Assembly (NCBI RefSeq): GCF_012641335.1 | Contig: NZ_JABAID010000020.1 | Location: forward strand, 1-63,086 | Reading direction: 5' to 3' | Length of the DNA stretch: 63,086 nucleotides | Origin: Novosphingobium sp. ERN07 | Lineage (GTDB): Bacteria > Pseudomonadota > Alphaproteobacteria > Sphingomonadales > Sphingomonadaceae | In this document: positions 8,131-16,342 of the stretch, piece after piece | Numbering within the stretch: position 1 is the stretch's first letter | Layout of the letters: every line of letters begins with the position of its first letter | Notes under the pieces: generated by a model | What the model was told of the DNA's origin: nothing | Databases searched by the model: none | The model's input: the letters and a program-made list of their open reading frames with translations, nothing else | Translations under genes and position numbers: made by a program

Positions 8131-8459
8131 CACGCGGCGCTCTTCTGGTCATCGATCAGCGCGTTGACGCGACTGACCCAGTTCACGCGCTTTGCAGATC
8201 CGGGCGGCATGAGGGCCGCGCCTTCCTTTAGCAGGGCCAGCACCTGACTGCGCAGGCGGAGCTTGTCGGGCGATGGCCTGCGCGGTTTGACAGTGCGCGC
8301 GGCGATGCCGGCGCGGGTGCAGTCTGCGCACCAGACCTTGCTGCCGCGCTGGGACCAGCCCACCGGCAAACGCGCATCAGGCGCGTGGTGGATGTTGCCG
8401 CAGGTGCATTCGAAGCTGGCGACGTGCGGCAAGGCGGCGGGGATGCGGGGGCGCTTCAT
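8130..8459 (-). CDS. Small zinc-ribbon-type phage protein
   Basis: A 109-residue protein starting MKRPRIPAALPHV. Four cysteines in two pairs, FECTCGNIH and WCADCTRAG, suggest a zinc ribbon. The C-terminal half is basic and helical. Start and stop both overlap neighbours as ATGA, so it is translationally coupled on both sides. A DNA-binding role in early replication or regulation is a guess. Confidence 0.6.
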   Translation of the reverse strand: MKRPRIPAALPHVASFECTCGNIHHAPDARLPVGWSQRGSKVWCADCTRAGIAARTVKPRRPSPDKLRLRSQVLALLKEGAALMPPGSAKRVNWVSRVNALIDDQKSAA

Positions 8460-8626
8460 TTCACGGACGCCGCGATGAAATTGGCCACGGCGATCGCCGC
8501 CAGCGAGAAGGCGACGAGGCCGACGAGACAGGCGGCGGAAAGAAGAGCCTCGGTCCTGCTGTTTCGGTTGGCAGGCAAGCGGCATTCACGGCATGGGCAA
8601 TCGATGCGGTGGAGTTCAGACGGCAT
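8456..8626 (-). CDS. 56-residue membrane peptide with CPCRECR motif
   Basis: ATG 8626 follows an AGGAGG-like Shine-Dalgarno (CCAGGAGGCC). The peptide has an N-terminal CPCRECR cysteine cluster and one C-terminal transmembrane helix (LLSAACLVGLVAFSLAAIAVA). Its stop overlaps the next start as ATGA. Unknown function; possibly a small superinfection or early membrane factor, but that is speculation. Confidence 0.55.
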   Translation of the reverse strand: MPSELHRIDCPCRECRLPANRNSRTEALLSAACLVGLVAFSLAAIAVANFIAASVK

Positions 8627-9125
8627 GGTTGGCCTCCTGGTTGGTGCGCGAAGTTGCGCGGATTTCTCTGGCGAGCTGGGAAAGGGCGGCGGTTCTGCGG
8701 CCGGGTTCGAGGTGCCAGCGCAGGGCGATCACGCATTCGGCCTGATCGGCGAGCGCATCGGAAAAGGTGCCTTCCTCGCGGGCGATCTCGGCAATGGTGC
8801 GCAGGCTGGCATCGATGGCGGCGCGGCGCTGATCGAGGGACGCCAGCGGGGCTGGCTCGCCTTCTCCGGTGCAGATGAAGCGCCAATCGGCGGCGATCAG
8901 GCGAAAGGTGCCAATCTCTGCCTCGGCTTCATCAGCCGACATCTTTCCGGCGGTGACCAGCGCGGGGAATCGCTTTTCGCGCGAGGCGAGCATCCGCTCT
9001 GCCATGCCGAGAAGTTCGGCATGATCGTGGATGCGGTTGGGTGGATCGAAAGTTTCGATGCCCTGCCAGATGCGCAAGCCCGCCAGCTCGGCGCGCGCGT
9101 CGGCGAAATTGATGACCGCCCCCAT
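8616..9125 (-). CDS. Hypothetical early phage protein
   Basis: A 169-residue soluble, mainly helical protein starting MGAVINFADARAELAGLRIW. No domain recognised. Its start overlaps the primase stop by one base (TGATG), so it is probably coupled to primase translation. It may serve in replication, but nothing in the sequence shows how. Confidence 0.65.
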   Translation of the reverse strand: MGAVINFADARAELAGLRIWQGIETFDPPNRIHDHAELLGMAERMLASREKRFPALVTAGKMSADEAEAEIGTFRLIAADWRFICTGEGEPAPLASLDQRRAAIDASLRTIAEIAREEGTFSDALADQAECVIALRWHLEPGRRTAALSQLAREIRATSRTNQEANHAV

Positions 9126-11788
9126 CAGATGATCCGATCCGGCTTCGCGGTCTGCTGGAAAACCCAGCAGGGGACCGACCGGTTATCCGGCGCATTGACG
9201 TTCTTGTTCGCCAGCCACTTGCGCGAATGGCTGCCGCGCAGCACTTTCTTCAGCACGTCCATGTTGGGCAGGCGGAGGCCTGCATGGTGGCAGCGACTTT
9301 CGAACTGCGGCAGGTTGATCGCGATCAGGGTTTCGGGGCTGCGCGACTGGTTGAGGCTCTTGCCATCGCCGTGCGCGGTGGGGTCTTCCCGGCTGATCAG
9401 GTAATCGACCTTTTCCCAGAATTCGGCCACGAGCGGGTGATCGCCGCCCGCGCTCTGCTGCCGGTCGAGCGCCATCTCATCGACCAGTTGCAGTGTTTCC
9501 GCGACCCATTCGGGGCGAACGTTGTCGAAGAGTTTGGGCAGCGCTTCTACAGCGGCGGCAAGCTGGCTGTGGCACTTGATCGGGCGGGCGTTGTGCAGGC
9601 CCTGCACGCGCTTGCCCATGTTGCTATCGTGCCAGGCGTAGCGATCAAAGAAGAACGGCAGATAGTCCGCCTCGTTGCGGACGACATGAACGATGGTGCC
9701 GGAGAGCGGTTCAATCGGCCATTGTTCGAGGCGGACAGCGGCGGCCTTGGTGTTTCCGTTCCACCGCGATTTATCAATCGCCATCGACATCAGGCGTTCG
9801 AGGACCGCCGGGATGGCGTCGATCCGCTCGTTCTGCATCAGGTAGATCGAGCCGAGGAACGGCGGCGAGACGGTTTCGAAACCATCGGTCTTCTGGCCGG
9901 TGCCGCGCGGGCTGCGCCCGTTGTAAAGCACCAGCAGTTCGTTGAAATCGAACTTGGCCTTGCCGGTCTTCTTCTCGTCATCGCGCCCACCTTCGATCAG
10001 GCCGACCGGCAGGTTCGAGACTTTCATCAGAGTGCGGGCGAGGAATACCGCCGTGCCCTTGTTCGGATCATCGCCTTCGTAATCGGCGCGGCCCAGCAGC
10101 TTCCACAGGAATTCAACCATCGTGGATTTGCCCGAACCGGGAGGGCCGGTGATTTCGAGAAAGCCCAAAGACTTGTGCTTTTCGCGGATCTGCACCGCAA
10201 AAAGCGACATGGTGAAAAATGCCAGCGCCACGAGGCCCTTTGGCCCATAGGCGGTCCACAGATCGGGCACCCATTCGAACTGCAGGCGATCCGCATCATA
10301 GGCGATATCGAGCAGGCGTTCGGCACTGCGCAGCTTCACCGCCTGCTTGCCGAGATCGAAGTAGCTTTCCTTGTTGGTGGCGATCAGCCGCCCCCGGCAG
10401 ACCGCGAGATCGCCGAGAATCCACGCCTTGTGATCGCGCGAATATCCGGTGAAATCGATGGGTTCGACCACTTTGAGGTTCGGCGTTTGCGCGCGAATGA
10501 TGCGATCAAGCTGTTCGCCGGTCCCGCTCCATGATCCGGCGAAATCCAGCAGGCGCTTCTTGAATTCGCTGCTGTTGGCGCAGGCCGCAGACGAGAAACG
10601 CGCCTTGACCGTGGGCTGCGCGGTGGGGAAATCGATCTGCAGGAAGTAGGTCGTTACGTCCTTGGCTTCGCTGCGTTCGCGGTAAAGGATGCGGAACGCG
10701 CAGTTGGCGATCTGCTCAATCTCGATCTGGCGGTGATCGCCGTCTTCATCCTTGCGCAAGCGACACCACCACAGGCGGTTGCCATGCCGGAAATCGAAAG
10801 CTCCGACCGAACGGGCCTGATCCAGCTTGCGGCCAACGATCAGCTTGGCCTTGTCATAGGCCGAGGCGGCAAGGGTCAGCCTGCCGTTGTAGAGATATTC
10901 TTCGAACGCTCTCGTGCCGAGCGGGGCCTTGTCTGCTTCTCCATCCCAATCGAGGTGTTCCTTGAGAAGGTCGTTCCAGTCCTTCTTGGTGCCTTCACCA
11001 TCGGGTTTCACCTGCAGCGCTTCGGCTTCCCAGCCTTCGGCGCGGGCCTGCTTCACATGTTTGCGTGATGCGCTGACGCCGGCGTTGCCCACGTCATAGG
11101 CGAAGAGCAGCTTGGGGCGAGTGGTGCGCCCGATGCGCTCCAGTTCGGCGCGCAGATCGGCAAGGAAGTGTTCCGGCCAGTTGTTGGTGGACATGACCGA
11201 CGCGGCCACCTTGCGCACCTGGCACAGGGAAACCGCATCGAAGATGCCTTCGGCGAAGATGATTTCGTCTGCCTTGGCATAGTCTTCGATGGTGAAGCGG
11301 GGCGGGGTCCAGCAGTGGCCCTTATAGGTTCCGCCGTATCCGAAATTGGCCTTGGCCTTGAACCGGCCCACCCGATCAATGAGGCGTTCCCAGAAGGTTT
11401 CGCCCACCCTGAAACGGACGGTGGCCGAAACTGCCCCGCTTTCGCCATCGCGGTACAGTTCCTGCGTGTACGAGCCGCGCAGCCATTGCAGATCGAGCAT
11501 CCGGTCATGCAGCAGATAGGCATCTGCGGTGGCGGTGGGGTTTTCGGGCGTGGGGGCGAAGCGCTTTGACCAGTCTTCGAACAGATCGGGCAGCAGGTTG
11601 CGGACGCTTTCCGTCCACCCGCAGTTATCGGCGCGCCCACATTTGACGACTTTCGGGTCTTTGGCAGCGCAATAGGCAGTGCGTTTGCCGCACTGTTCGC
11701 AGTTGCCTTCCTGCAGCCACTGTCCCTTGGTTTTGCGGAACTGGAACTTGGCCTGCAGGCCTTTGATGATGTCGGCTTCAAGGCTCAC
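9125..11788 (-). CDS. Phage Toprim primase-helicase
   Basis: The replication protein of the phage (887 residues). Residues 30-56 carry a zinc-binding region (C-x2-C-x6-C-x9-C-x5-C). A Toprim domain follows with the Glu in IIFAEGIFDA (about 180) and a DVG acidic motif near 232. A C-terminal P-loop ATPase has Walker A GPPGSGKS near 548-555. The layout corresponds to fused primase-helicase proteins of temperate phages and replaces P2 gpA, so replication is expected to be theta-type rather than rolling-circle. The start is GTG at 11788, which overlaps the upstream gene stop (GTGA). The longer ATG at 11956 would overlap the preceding gene by about 170 bases and is rejected. Confidence 0.88.
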   Translation of the reverse strand: MSLEADIIKGLQAKFQFRKTKGQWLQEGNCEQCGKRTAYCAAKDPKVVKCGRADNCGWTESVRNLLPDLFEDWSKRFAPTPENPTATADAYLLHDRMLDLQWLRGSYTQELYRDGESGAVSATVRFRVGETFWERLIDRVGRFKAKANFGYGGTYKGHCWTPPRFTIEDYAKADEIIFAEGIFDAVSLCQVRKVAASVMSTNNWPEHFLADLRAELERIGRTTRPKLLFAYDVGNAGVSASRKHVKQARAEGWEAEALQVKPDGEGTKKDWNDLLKEHLDWDGEADKAPLGTRAFEEYLYNGRLTLAASAYDKAKLIVGRKLDQARSVGAFDFRHGNRLWWCRLRKDEDGDHRQIEIEQIANCAFRILYRERSEAKDVTTYFLQIDFPTAQPTVKARFSSAACANSSEFKKRLLDFAGSWSGTGEQLDRIIRAQTPNLKVVEPIDFTGYSRDHKAWILGDLAVCRGRLIATNKESYFDLGKQAVKLRSAERLLDIAYDADRLQFEWVPDLWTAYGPKGLVALAFFTMSLFAVQIREKHKSLGFLEITGPPGSGKSTMVEFLWKLLGRADYEGDDPNKGTAVFLARTLMKVSNLPVGLIEGGRDDEKKTGKAKFDFNELLVLYNGRSPRGTGQKTDGFETVSPPFLGSIYLMQNERIDAIPAVLERLMSMAIDKSRWNGNTKAAAVRLEQWPIEPLSGTIVHVVRNEADYLPFFFDRYAWHDSNMGKRVQGLHNARPIKCHSQLAAAVEALPKLFDNVRPEWVAETLQLVDEMALDRQQSAGGDHPLVAEFWEKVDYLISREDPTAHGDGKSLNQSRSPETLIAINLPQFESRCHHAGLRLPNMDVLKKVLRGSHSRKWLANKNVNAPDNRSVPCWVFQQTAKPDRII

Positions 11789-12162
11789 TGGGTGCGTCCG
11801 CCCTTGCCCTGCGAGACCGCGATCAGGTTTGCCGCCGAGGTGACATAGAGCCGCCCGAACTCGGTCAGTCGGTAGCTGCTGCTCATCTGGCGTTTGCGGC
11901 CAACGTGGCGCTTCCACGCGCTGTCCTGCCACTGGACAAGGCCCTTCTGCTCCCACGCGGGGGCTTCGAGCATTTCGATCATCGCGGCATCGAAGGCATC
12001 GGCTTCGCGGAAACCGCCGACCGCAGCGAGGAACTGGCGCTGGCGGCGGGTGAGACGCGGCGCGACCAGGCGAAGGGCTTTATCAAAGCCGATGCGCCGC
12101 GTGGCCGATGTGTGATTTGTTGCAGGCAAAGCTTCCCCCTCGCCCGGAATGCGGGCGTTCAA
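11785..12162 (-). CDS. Hypothetical early phage protein, possible winged helix
   Basis: A 125-residue protein with a basic helical centre (LTRRQRQFLAAVGGF) and a C-terminal segment (SSSYRLTEFGRLYV) that looks like the wing of a winged-helix domain. It is the gene directly before the primase and overlaps it by GTGA. Possible replication or regulatory factor; no firm family. Confidence 0.6.
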   Translation of the reverse strand: MNARIPGEGEALPATNHTSATRRIGFDKALRLVAPRLTRRQRQFLAAVGGFREADAFDAAMIEMLEAPAWEQKGLVQWQDSAWKRHVGRKRQMSSSYRLTEFGRLYVTSAANLIAVSQGKGGRTQ

Positions 12163-12203
12163 TGGTCCAGGAATTTCAGGATGGTGGCCGGGTGGCCGGT
12201 GGA

Positions 12204-12572
12204 TCAGCCGGAGAACATGCTGATCTGCGCCGGGTCTTCCTCCTCGGCCCGGCGCGCGGTTACGTGGGGCACCTGATCGCGCGGGCAGACCGGCAGATCG
12301 AGGTCGGGCCGGTCGATCAGGCCGGGGCTATAGGAATGGACGAAAACCACCTGCGCGGCGAAAGTGTGGCCGCAACCGGTGTTGGTGCAGTGCGCCTCAA
12401 GGTGTTTGACCTTTTCGGTGATGCGTTCCGACCGGCGAATGAAGCACGGCTCCTCGCACTTTGGGCAGGTGATGAAGGCGCTGTCCTTTGCAGGCTTGCC
12501 GCCAGAGCGCAGACGCATCTGCAGCGGCGCGCTGATCATCGGGCGCGGGGCGAGATGGCCTTCACCGCTCAT
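12204..12572 (-). CDS. Ogr/Delta-like late transcription activator
   Basis: Carries the Ogr/Delta zinc motif: CPKC at 36-39, then C-x4-C at about 62-67 (HCTNTGCGHTF), with the intervening basic RRSERITEKVKHLEAH and the following VVFVHSYSPGLI. In P2 and P4 this family binds a dyad about 55 bp upstream of late promoters and recruits RNA polymerase. At 122 residues it is longer than P2 Ogr (72), with extensions at both ends. ATG 12572 is chosen; later ATGs at residues 12 and 19 are possible. Unlike P2, where ogr follows gene D, it sits in the early operon upstream of primase. Early transcription would therefore switch on late genes directly. Likely targets are the 19-bp dyads at 22766, 30617 and 37536. 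Confidence 0.82.
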   Translation of the reverse strand: MSGEGHLAPRPMISAPLQMRLRSGGKPAKDSAFITCPKCEEPCFIRRSERITEKVKHLEAHCTNTGCGHTFAAQVVFVHSYSPGLIDRPDLDLPVCPRDQVPHVTARRAEEEDPAQISMFSG

Positions 12573-13023
12573 GGACGTTCCCCTCTTGGCGATCAATGGC
12601 GGCAAGCGCGCCGGTGAGCGTGGCGATGGCTTCCTCGATTTCGCGGCGCGCGGTGCGGCGATCTTCTGCATTTGCCGATTGTGCCAGCACGATCAGCGCG
12701 GCCACCGCTTCCCCGGTTTCCTTTGCCGTGGCGGCAGCGGCGCGCGTGATACAAAGGTCTGTTGCGTCCGCCCCGGCAAGATCGAGCCGGAGCGAATAGA
12801 CCTGATGAAACGGTGCGACCTTGGAACCTTGATCGAGGCAGGCGCGATCAATCCGCTCGGCATCGATCAGCCGGATTTCAGCGTTGGTGTCAGGCTCGGA
12901 CCAGTTGCTGGCAGCGCGAGGCGTAACCCCACAGATACCGCCAACTGTGTCCCAACCTCCGAGGATGGCAGCGGCTTTGGTCAGCGCGAGGTGGAAAGTC
13001 AGGGGTTCGCGGCGCTTGGTCAC
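12562..13023 (-). CDS. CII-like phage regulatory protein
   Basis: A 153-residue protein whose N-terminal part resembles the phage regulatory CII (CP76-type) family: HLALTKAAAILGGWDTVGGI, CGVTPRAASNWSEP, then a long helical C-terminus. The HTH-like ICGVTPRAASNW supports DNA binding. It overlaps the previous gene by ATGA and the ogr-like gene by 11 bases. Its role in lysis/lysogeny choice is inferred from position. Confidence 0.6.
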   Translation of the reverse strand: MTKRREPLTFHLALTKAAAILGGWDTVGGICGVTPRAASNWSEPDTNAEIRLIDAERIDRACLDQGSKVAPFHQVYSLRLDLAGADATDLCITRAAAATAKETGEAVAALIVLAQSANAEDRRTARREIEEAIATLTGALAAIDRQEGNVHER

Positions 13024-13430
13024 AGCGTCACCCCAGCATATCGAAACACAACCATGTTCCCGCGCAGCGTGATCTGGCTGCGCGGAATTCTGGTGCGAGG
13101 GCAGACGGCGAAATGCGTCACCGAAACCTGAGATGTGAGATAGACGCGGTGCGCGAGGTGGCTATGACCCACGCAGCGAAAGTCGCCATCGCTATAGTCA
13201 ACCGCCTTACAAATGCCCACGTGCCCCTGATCTTCGGCCCTGCCGATGAACAACTGGACCCGCTCGGTGGAGGTCTTCAGACCAATTGCCTGAGATAGGT
13301 CATAGCCGATGTATATCGACAGACACGGCGATGGCGGATTGTCGGTCCACATCAACACAATCTCATCGCGGCTAACTGGCTCTGGCTTCCGCTGGTCTAC
13401 GAGACCACGCCTGATACGCTGAAAGGTCAT
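13020..13430 (-). CDS. Hypothetical early phage protein
   Basis: A 136-residue protein starting MTFQRIRRGLVDQ at an ATG overlapping the Cro stop (ATGA). It contains beta-rich sequence and three dispersed cysteines but no domain I recognise. Its stop overlaps the next start (ATGA). Tight coupling within the early operon supports it being expressed. Confidence 0.6.
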   Translation of the reverse strand: MTFQRIRRGLVDQRKPEPVSRDEIVLMWTDNPPSPCLSIYIGYDLSQAIGLKTSTERVQLFIGRAEDQGHVGICKAVDYSDGDFRCVGHSHLAHRVYLTSQVSVTHFAVCPRTRIPRSQITLRGNMVVFRYAGVTL

Positions 13431-13741
13431 GCAGCAGCCCCCACTTCGTCGATGCCGCGATGCAAAATTTGCGAACTTTGGAAAGAGACGCTCGCAGCGC
13501 ATTGATCTACCGCGAGAAGGCGCTGGGGAGGCGGGTAAATGTCGGGGCGCAAATGGTGCCGCGAGATGCCGGTGTCTGCCTCAGCCTTGAGAACGTATTC
13601 CGCAGGAAGGCGCTTTGATTGCGAGACCCATCGACTGACTGTGGACTGATAGACGCCGAGAGCTTCGGCTGCAGCTTCCTGCGTGCCGTAAGCGTCGATG
13701 ACCAGTTTAAGGGCTTCGAACCGAGTGGGAATGCTAATCAT
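13427..13741 (-). CDS. Cro/YdaS-like repressor
   Basis: A 104-residue HTH protein: LKLVIDAYGTQEAAAEALGVYQSTVSRWVSQ is the helix-turn-helix, followed by the family hallmark ISRHHLRPDIYPP. The YdaS/Cro group acts opposite CI in phage switches. It is the first gene of the leftward early operon and diverges from the CI gene across a 46-bp operator region. It probably represses CI and autoregulates. Confidence 0.85.
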   Translation of the reverse strand: MISIPTRFEALKLVIDAYGTQEAAAEALGVYQSTVSRWVSQSKRLPAEYVLKAEADTGISRHHLRPDIYPPPQRLLAVDQCAASVSFQSSQILHRGIDEVGAAA

Positions 13742-13803
13742 GCATTAGTGCATATTAGCGTCATATTAGCACGTCAATAGGAAACTAATGCTAATGCTCG
13801 AAC
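13729..13803. promoter_or_regulatory. Cro/CI operator region with repeated ATTAGC half-sites
   Basis: Between the divergent start codons the motif ATTAGC(A/G), or its complement GCTAAT, recurs: ATGCTAAT near 13730, GCATTAG near 13742, then TATTAGCGT and TATTAGCAC in direct tandem 10 bp apart, and ACTAATGCTAATGC over the CI start codon. This is the expected form of a shared operator for two opposed repressors. The region is clearly more AT-rich than its flanks. Confidence 0.75.
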
Positions 13804-14642
13804 TAGATGCGTTAGACCCCGACGCCGTGGCTGAAAAACTTCCCATCACAGCGACTCGGTTGCGAGATCGCCTCCTCGAAACGGGCATGACCCAAGAGGA
13901 ACTAGCCATTGCCGTTGACGCTACCCAGGGTGCGATAAGCCAGATTTATACCGGCATGACCCGACGGTCACGGTTGTTGCCCGCCATTGCTACTGCGTTA
14001 GCTGTAAACCTCGACTGGCTTGTCGGCACATCTGACCAAAAAATCGACATGTTCGACGCAGACGGAAAAGATATTAGCGAAGATGACTTGGCGCTAATTC
14101 GAGCTGGTCGCAGCCAGAAGCGGCTTTCTAATCCCGCGCAACTCGAAACGCCCCAAACGATTATCACTGTAGCAAATTCCAATGAAGCAAGCGTTCCTCC
14201 TGCCGCAGAAGAGGATGAAGACGACGAGATCGTCGAGGTCAAAGAGATCGATCTGCGCTTTGGCATGGGCGGTGGCGGCTATCTTGAAGTGCCGGTCAAG
14301 AAGAAGCCGCGCAAGTTTACGCGGGGCTGGCTGCGCCTGTTTACGAATGCCCCGCACACCCGGATATTCATCGCGCAGGGCATTGGCGATTCGATGGCCC
14401 CCACGATCATGAATGCCGACATGGTGATCATCGATACTTCGGAAAACGAGGTGCAGTTCGGTGACCAGATATGGGCGGCTGCCTATGGCCAGACCGGGGT
14501 GATCAAGCGCCTGCGCCCGCTGCCCGATGGCGGGGTGAAGATCCTTTCCGACAATCCGCTGGTCGAAGCCGAAACCGCCTATGACGGCGAGCTGCACGTG
14601 CTGGGCAAGGTGGTTGCGGTTATCCGCCGGATGGCAGGCTGA
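13788..14642 (+). CDS. CI-like repressor with S24 peptidase domain
   Basis: The prophage maintenance repressor. The N-terminal HTH is at about residues 20-56 (RLLETGMTQEELAIAVDATQGAISQIYTG). The C-terminal LexA/S24 domain has the catalytic Ser in GDSMAPTI (S192) and Lys in GVIKRL (K230). RecA-stimulated self-cleavage is therefore possible, linking induction to DNA damage. An Ala-Gly pair lies at 96-97, but no cleavage site can be assigned with certainty. An acidic linker (residues 130-140) separates the domains. The start codon lies inside the operator repeats. The HIRAN gene starts on its stop codon (TGATG). Confidence 0.92.
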   Translation: MLMLELDALDPDAVAEKLPITATRLRDRLLETGMTQEELAIAVDATQGAISQIYTGMTRRSRLLPAIATALAVNLDWLVGTSDQKIDMFDADGKDISEDDLALIRAGRSQKRLSNPAQLETPQTIITVANSNEASVPPAAEEDEDDEIVEVKEIDLRFGMGGGGYLEVPVKKKPRKFTRGWLRLFTNAPHTRIFIAQGIGDSMAPTIMNADMVIIDTSENEVQFGDQIWAAAYGQTGVIKRLRPLPDGGVKILSDNPLVEAETAYDGELHVLGKVVAVIRRMAG

Positions 14643-15064
14643 TGCCGCTGCCTGCGCTGTCTCTGGCAGTCGTTGGCGCTGACTATGAAAACGAGGACAA
14701 GGCGCGCAGCAATCGCCGGTTCGAGATCGCGCTGTGCAAACCGGGAGACGCGGTTCACCTGGTGCCGGAACCGGAGAACAACGCCGATGAGAATGCCGTT
14801 GCGGTGTTTTCCGAACGCGGCATCCAGATCGGCTATATCACCGCAGAGCGATGCGTGCGCATCGGCGCGCTGATCCGCGCGGGGCGCGATTTCTGCGCGG
14901 TATTTCAACAGGCTGCGCCCTATGGTTGTGTGATCAGGGTCGCATTCGACGGGGCAGTTCCAGTGGTAGACCCTGACGCGCAACCGATTCTGCGAAGGCC
15001 GGAGCTGGCCGAGGGGGCAGACCCGGATTTTGATTTTGAGCCGGACCCGGAGTGGCCGGATTAG
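14642..15064 (+). CDS. HIRAN-domain protein
   Basis: A 140-residue protein with the HIRAN signature: VVGADYEN, HLVPEPENNADENAVAVFS, GIQIGYI and a C-terminal hydrophobic strand. HIRAN domains recognise damaged DNA or stalled-fork 3' ends in HLTF/Rad5. Small solo HIRAN proteins are known in bacteria and phages, with unclear roles. It is translationally coupled to CI, so it is expressed in the lysogen. This suggests a job in prophage maintenance or host DNA surveillance, but that is inference. The C-terminal tail is acidic. Confidence 0.85.
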   Translation: MPLPALSLAVVGADYENEDKARSNRRFEIALCKPGDAVHLVPEPENNADENAVAVFSERGIQIGYITAERCVRIGALIRAGRDFCAVFQQAAPYGCVIRVAFDGAVPVVDPDAQPILRRPELAEGADPDFDFEPDPEWPD

Positions 15065-15076
15065 CTGGGGGTGGGG

Positions 15077-16342
15077 ATGTCTACGCGTTACAGTCTTGTT
15101 AGTGTTCCTGATGCAACGCTCATTCGATTTTTTCAGGATATTACAATAACTGATAGCGAGGCCCGTCCAAGCTTTTCGGGATTAAACACTTTGAACTTTT
15201 CGCTCAATAGTGAGCGTGAAGTTCCTAATTCGTTTGATGGGATTTATACTTCGCAATCTGCGATGATTAATAAGGCGGTATACCGCTGCCCCGATTTTGG
15301 TTTCAATGTGACCTTTTTCAGAGGTCATTCATGGACTATAACTCCGCAGGGTGGGTCTAGCTGGCTGCCCAACGCAGGATTTGTCGATGGTCTTGAAATC
15401 GAAGGACCAGACCACATCCAACACGCACTATTGCTGGCTAACGCAATCAAACAGCATCTACAGATGGCTCCCATTCCTTCGATTGGGCAACGTTCTGCTG
15501 ATACACTTGATTTAGCCAGCCAGATGCTAAATCGCCTGAGCGCCGCAGCTGCTGATTTAGCTGAGCACACGGCGAAGCGGCAGCGGGATCTGGACGGATA
15601 CAAGGCTCAGATCGAGCAGCGAAATTTTGAAGAATTAGTAGAGCAGAAAGAAAAGCTCGAACTGACCTTCGAGCAACGACAGGCTGTCCTGGATCAGCGG
15701 GAAGAGGAAATTTCCCAGAAAATATCTCGGATTGATGATCGCGAAAATACGCATGTCAGAAGGGAGATAAAAAATAAGTTCACGGGTGAAGTTGAAAGTA
15801 TACTAAAAGAAGATTTACTAGGACGCTCAAATTCGCAATATAAACACCTCTCCCTTTTAACCATATTTGTAGGAATTGTTTTAATTTCGGTCGCAGTTCT
15901 TTCAGGTTACGCAATAACCGGGCTAAATGATCAAAATACACTTATATTTCTAGGGGTTAGCCGCATTCTTTTGGGTATTGGTGCTGCATCCTGCTTCTGG
16001 TTTGCTATTCGCCAAGCAGCTCAGCGCTACGCCCAAGTCGCCAAATGGGAAAACGAGCTTCATCGGTTTAGGCTGGATGCCGAACGCGCCGCCTTTATAT
16101 TGGAAGGTGATCTGGAAGCTAGAAAGTCGAATTCTGAGGGATTGCCTCATGTCATTTTGGACCGATTTTCTCGAGGGTTGTTCGCGACGGAGCCAACCTC
16201 CGATGGTACTGATCCCGTCGGGAACACGTTGGTGCATTTGCTCAATCGACCAGCGGGACTTGAAGTTGGTACGAACGGTATCAAGGTAGAAGTCGATAAA
16301 GCGTCACTACGGAAGGCTAGCAAGGAGATAGAAGGCAATTAA
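15077..16342 (+). CDS. Membrane-anchored coiled-coil protein, prophage cargo
   Basis: A 421-residue protein of no recognised family. Residues about 1-130 form a beta-rich soluble domain. About 140-235 is a long charged coiled coil (repeated E/K/Q with QRQAVLDQREEEISQK). Two transmembrane helices follow near 260-285 and 290-315 (LTIFVGIVLISVAVLSGYAI and LIFLGVSRILLGIGAASCFW), then a cytoplasmic ~100-residue tail. The DNA is noticeably more AT-rich than the phage genes around it, a sign of separate acquisition. It lies in the lysogenic CI-HIRAN direction and overlaps the convergent gpD stop in the palindrome TTAA. Expression in the lysogen suggests superinfection exclusion or defence. ATG 15077 is chosen for its GGGGGTGGGG leader; GTG 15071 is possible. 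Confidence 0.7.
   Translation: MSTRYSLVSVPDATLIRFFQDITITDSEARPSFSGLNTLNFSLNSEREVPNSFDGIYTSQSAMINKAVYRCPDFGFNVTFFRGHSWTITPQGGSSWLPNAGFVDGLEIEGPDHIQHALLLANAIKQHLQMAPIPSIGQRSADTLDLASQMLNRLSAAAADLAEHTAKRQRDLDGYKAQIEQRNFEELVEQKEKLELTFEQRQAVLDQREEEISQKISRIDDRENTHVRREIKNKFTGEVESILKEDLLGRSNSQYKHLSLLTIFVGIVLISVAVLSGYAITGLNDQNTLIFLGVSRILLGIGAASCFWFAIRQAAQRYAQVAKWENELHRFRLDAERAAFILEGDLEARKSNSEGLPHVILDRFSRGLFATEPTSDGTDPVGNTLVHLLNRPAGLEVGTNGIKVEVDKASLRKASKEIEGN

Noticed and set aside
9227..10534. 435-codon plus-strand frame
   Set aside because: Antisense to the primase-helicase, whose motifs are clear on the other strand.
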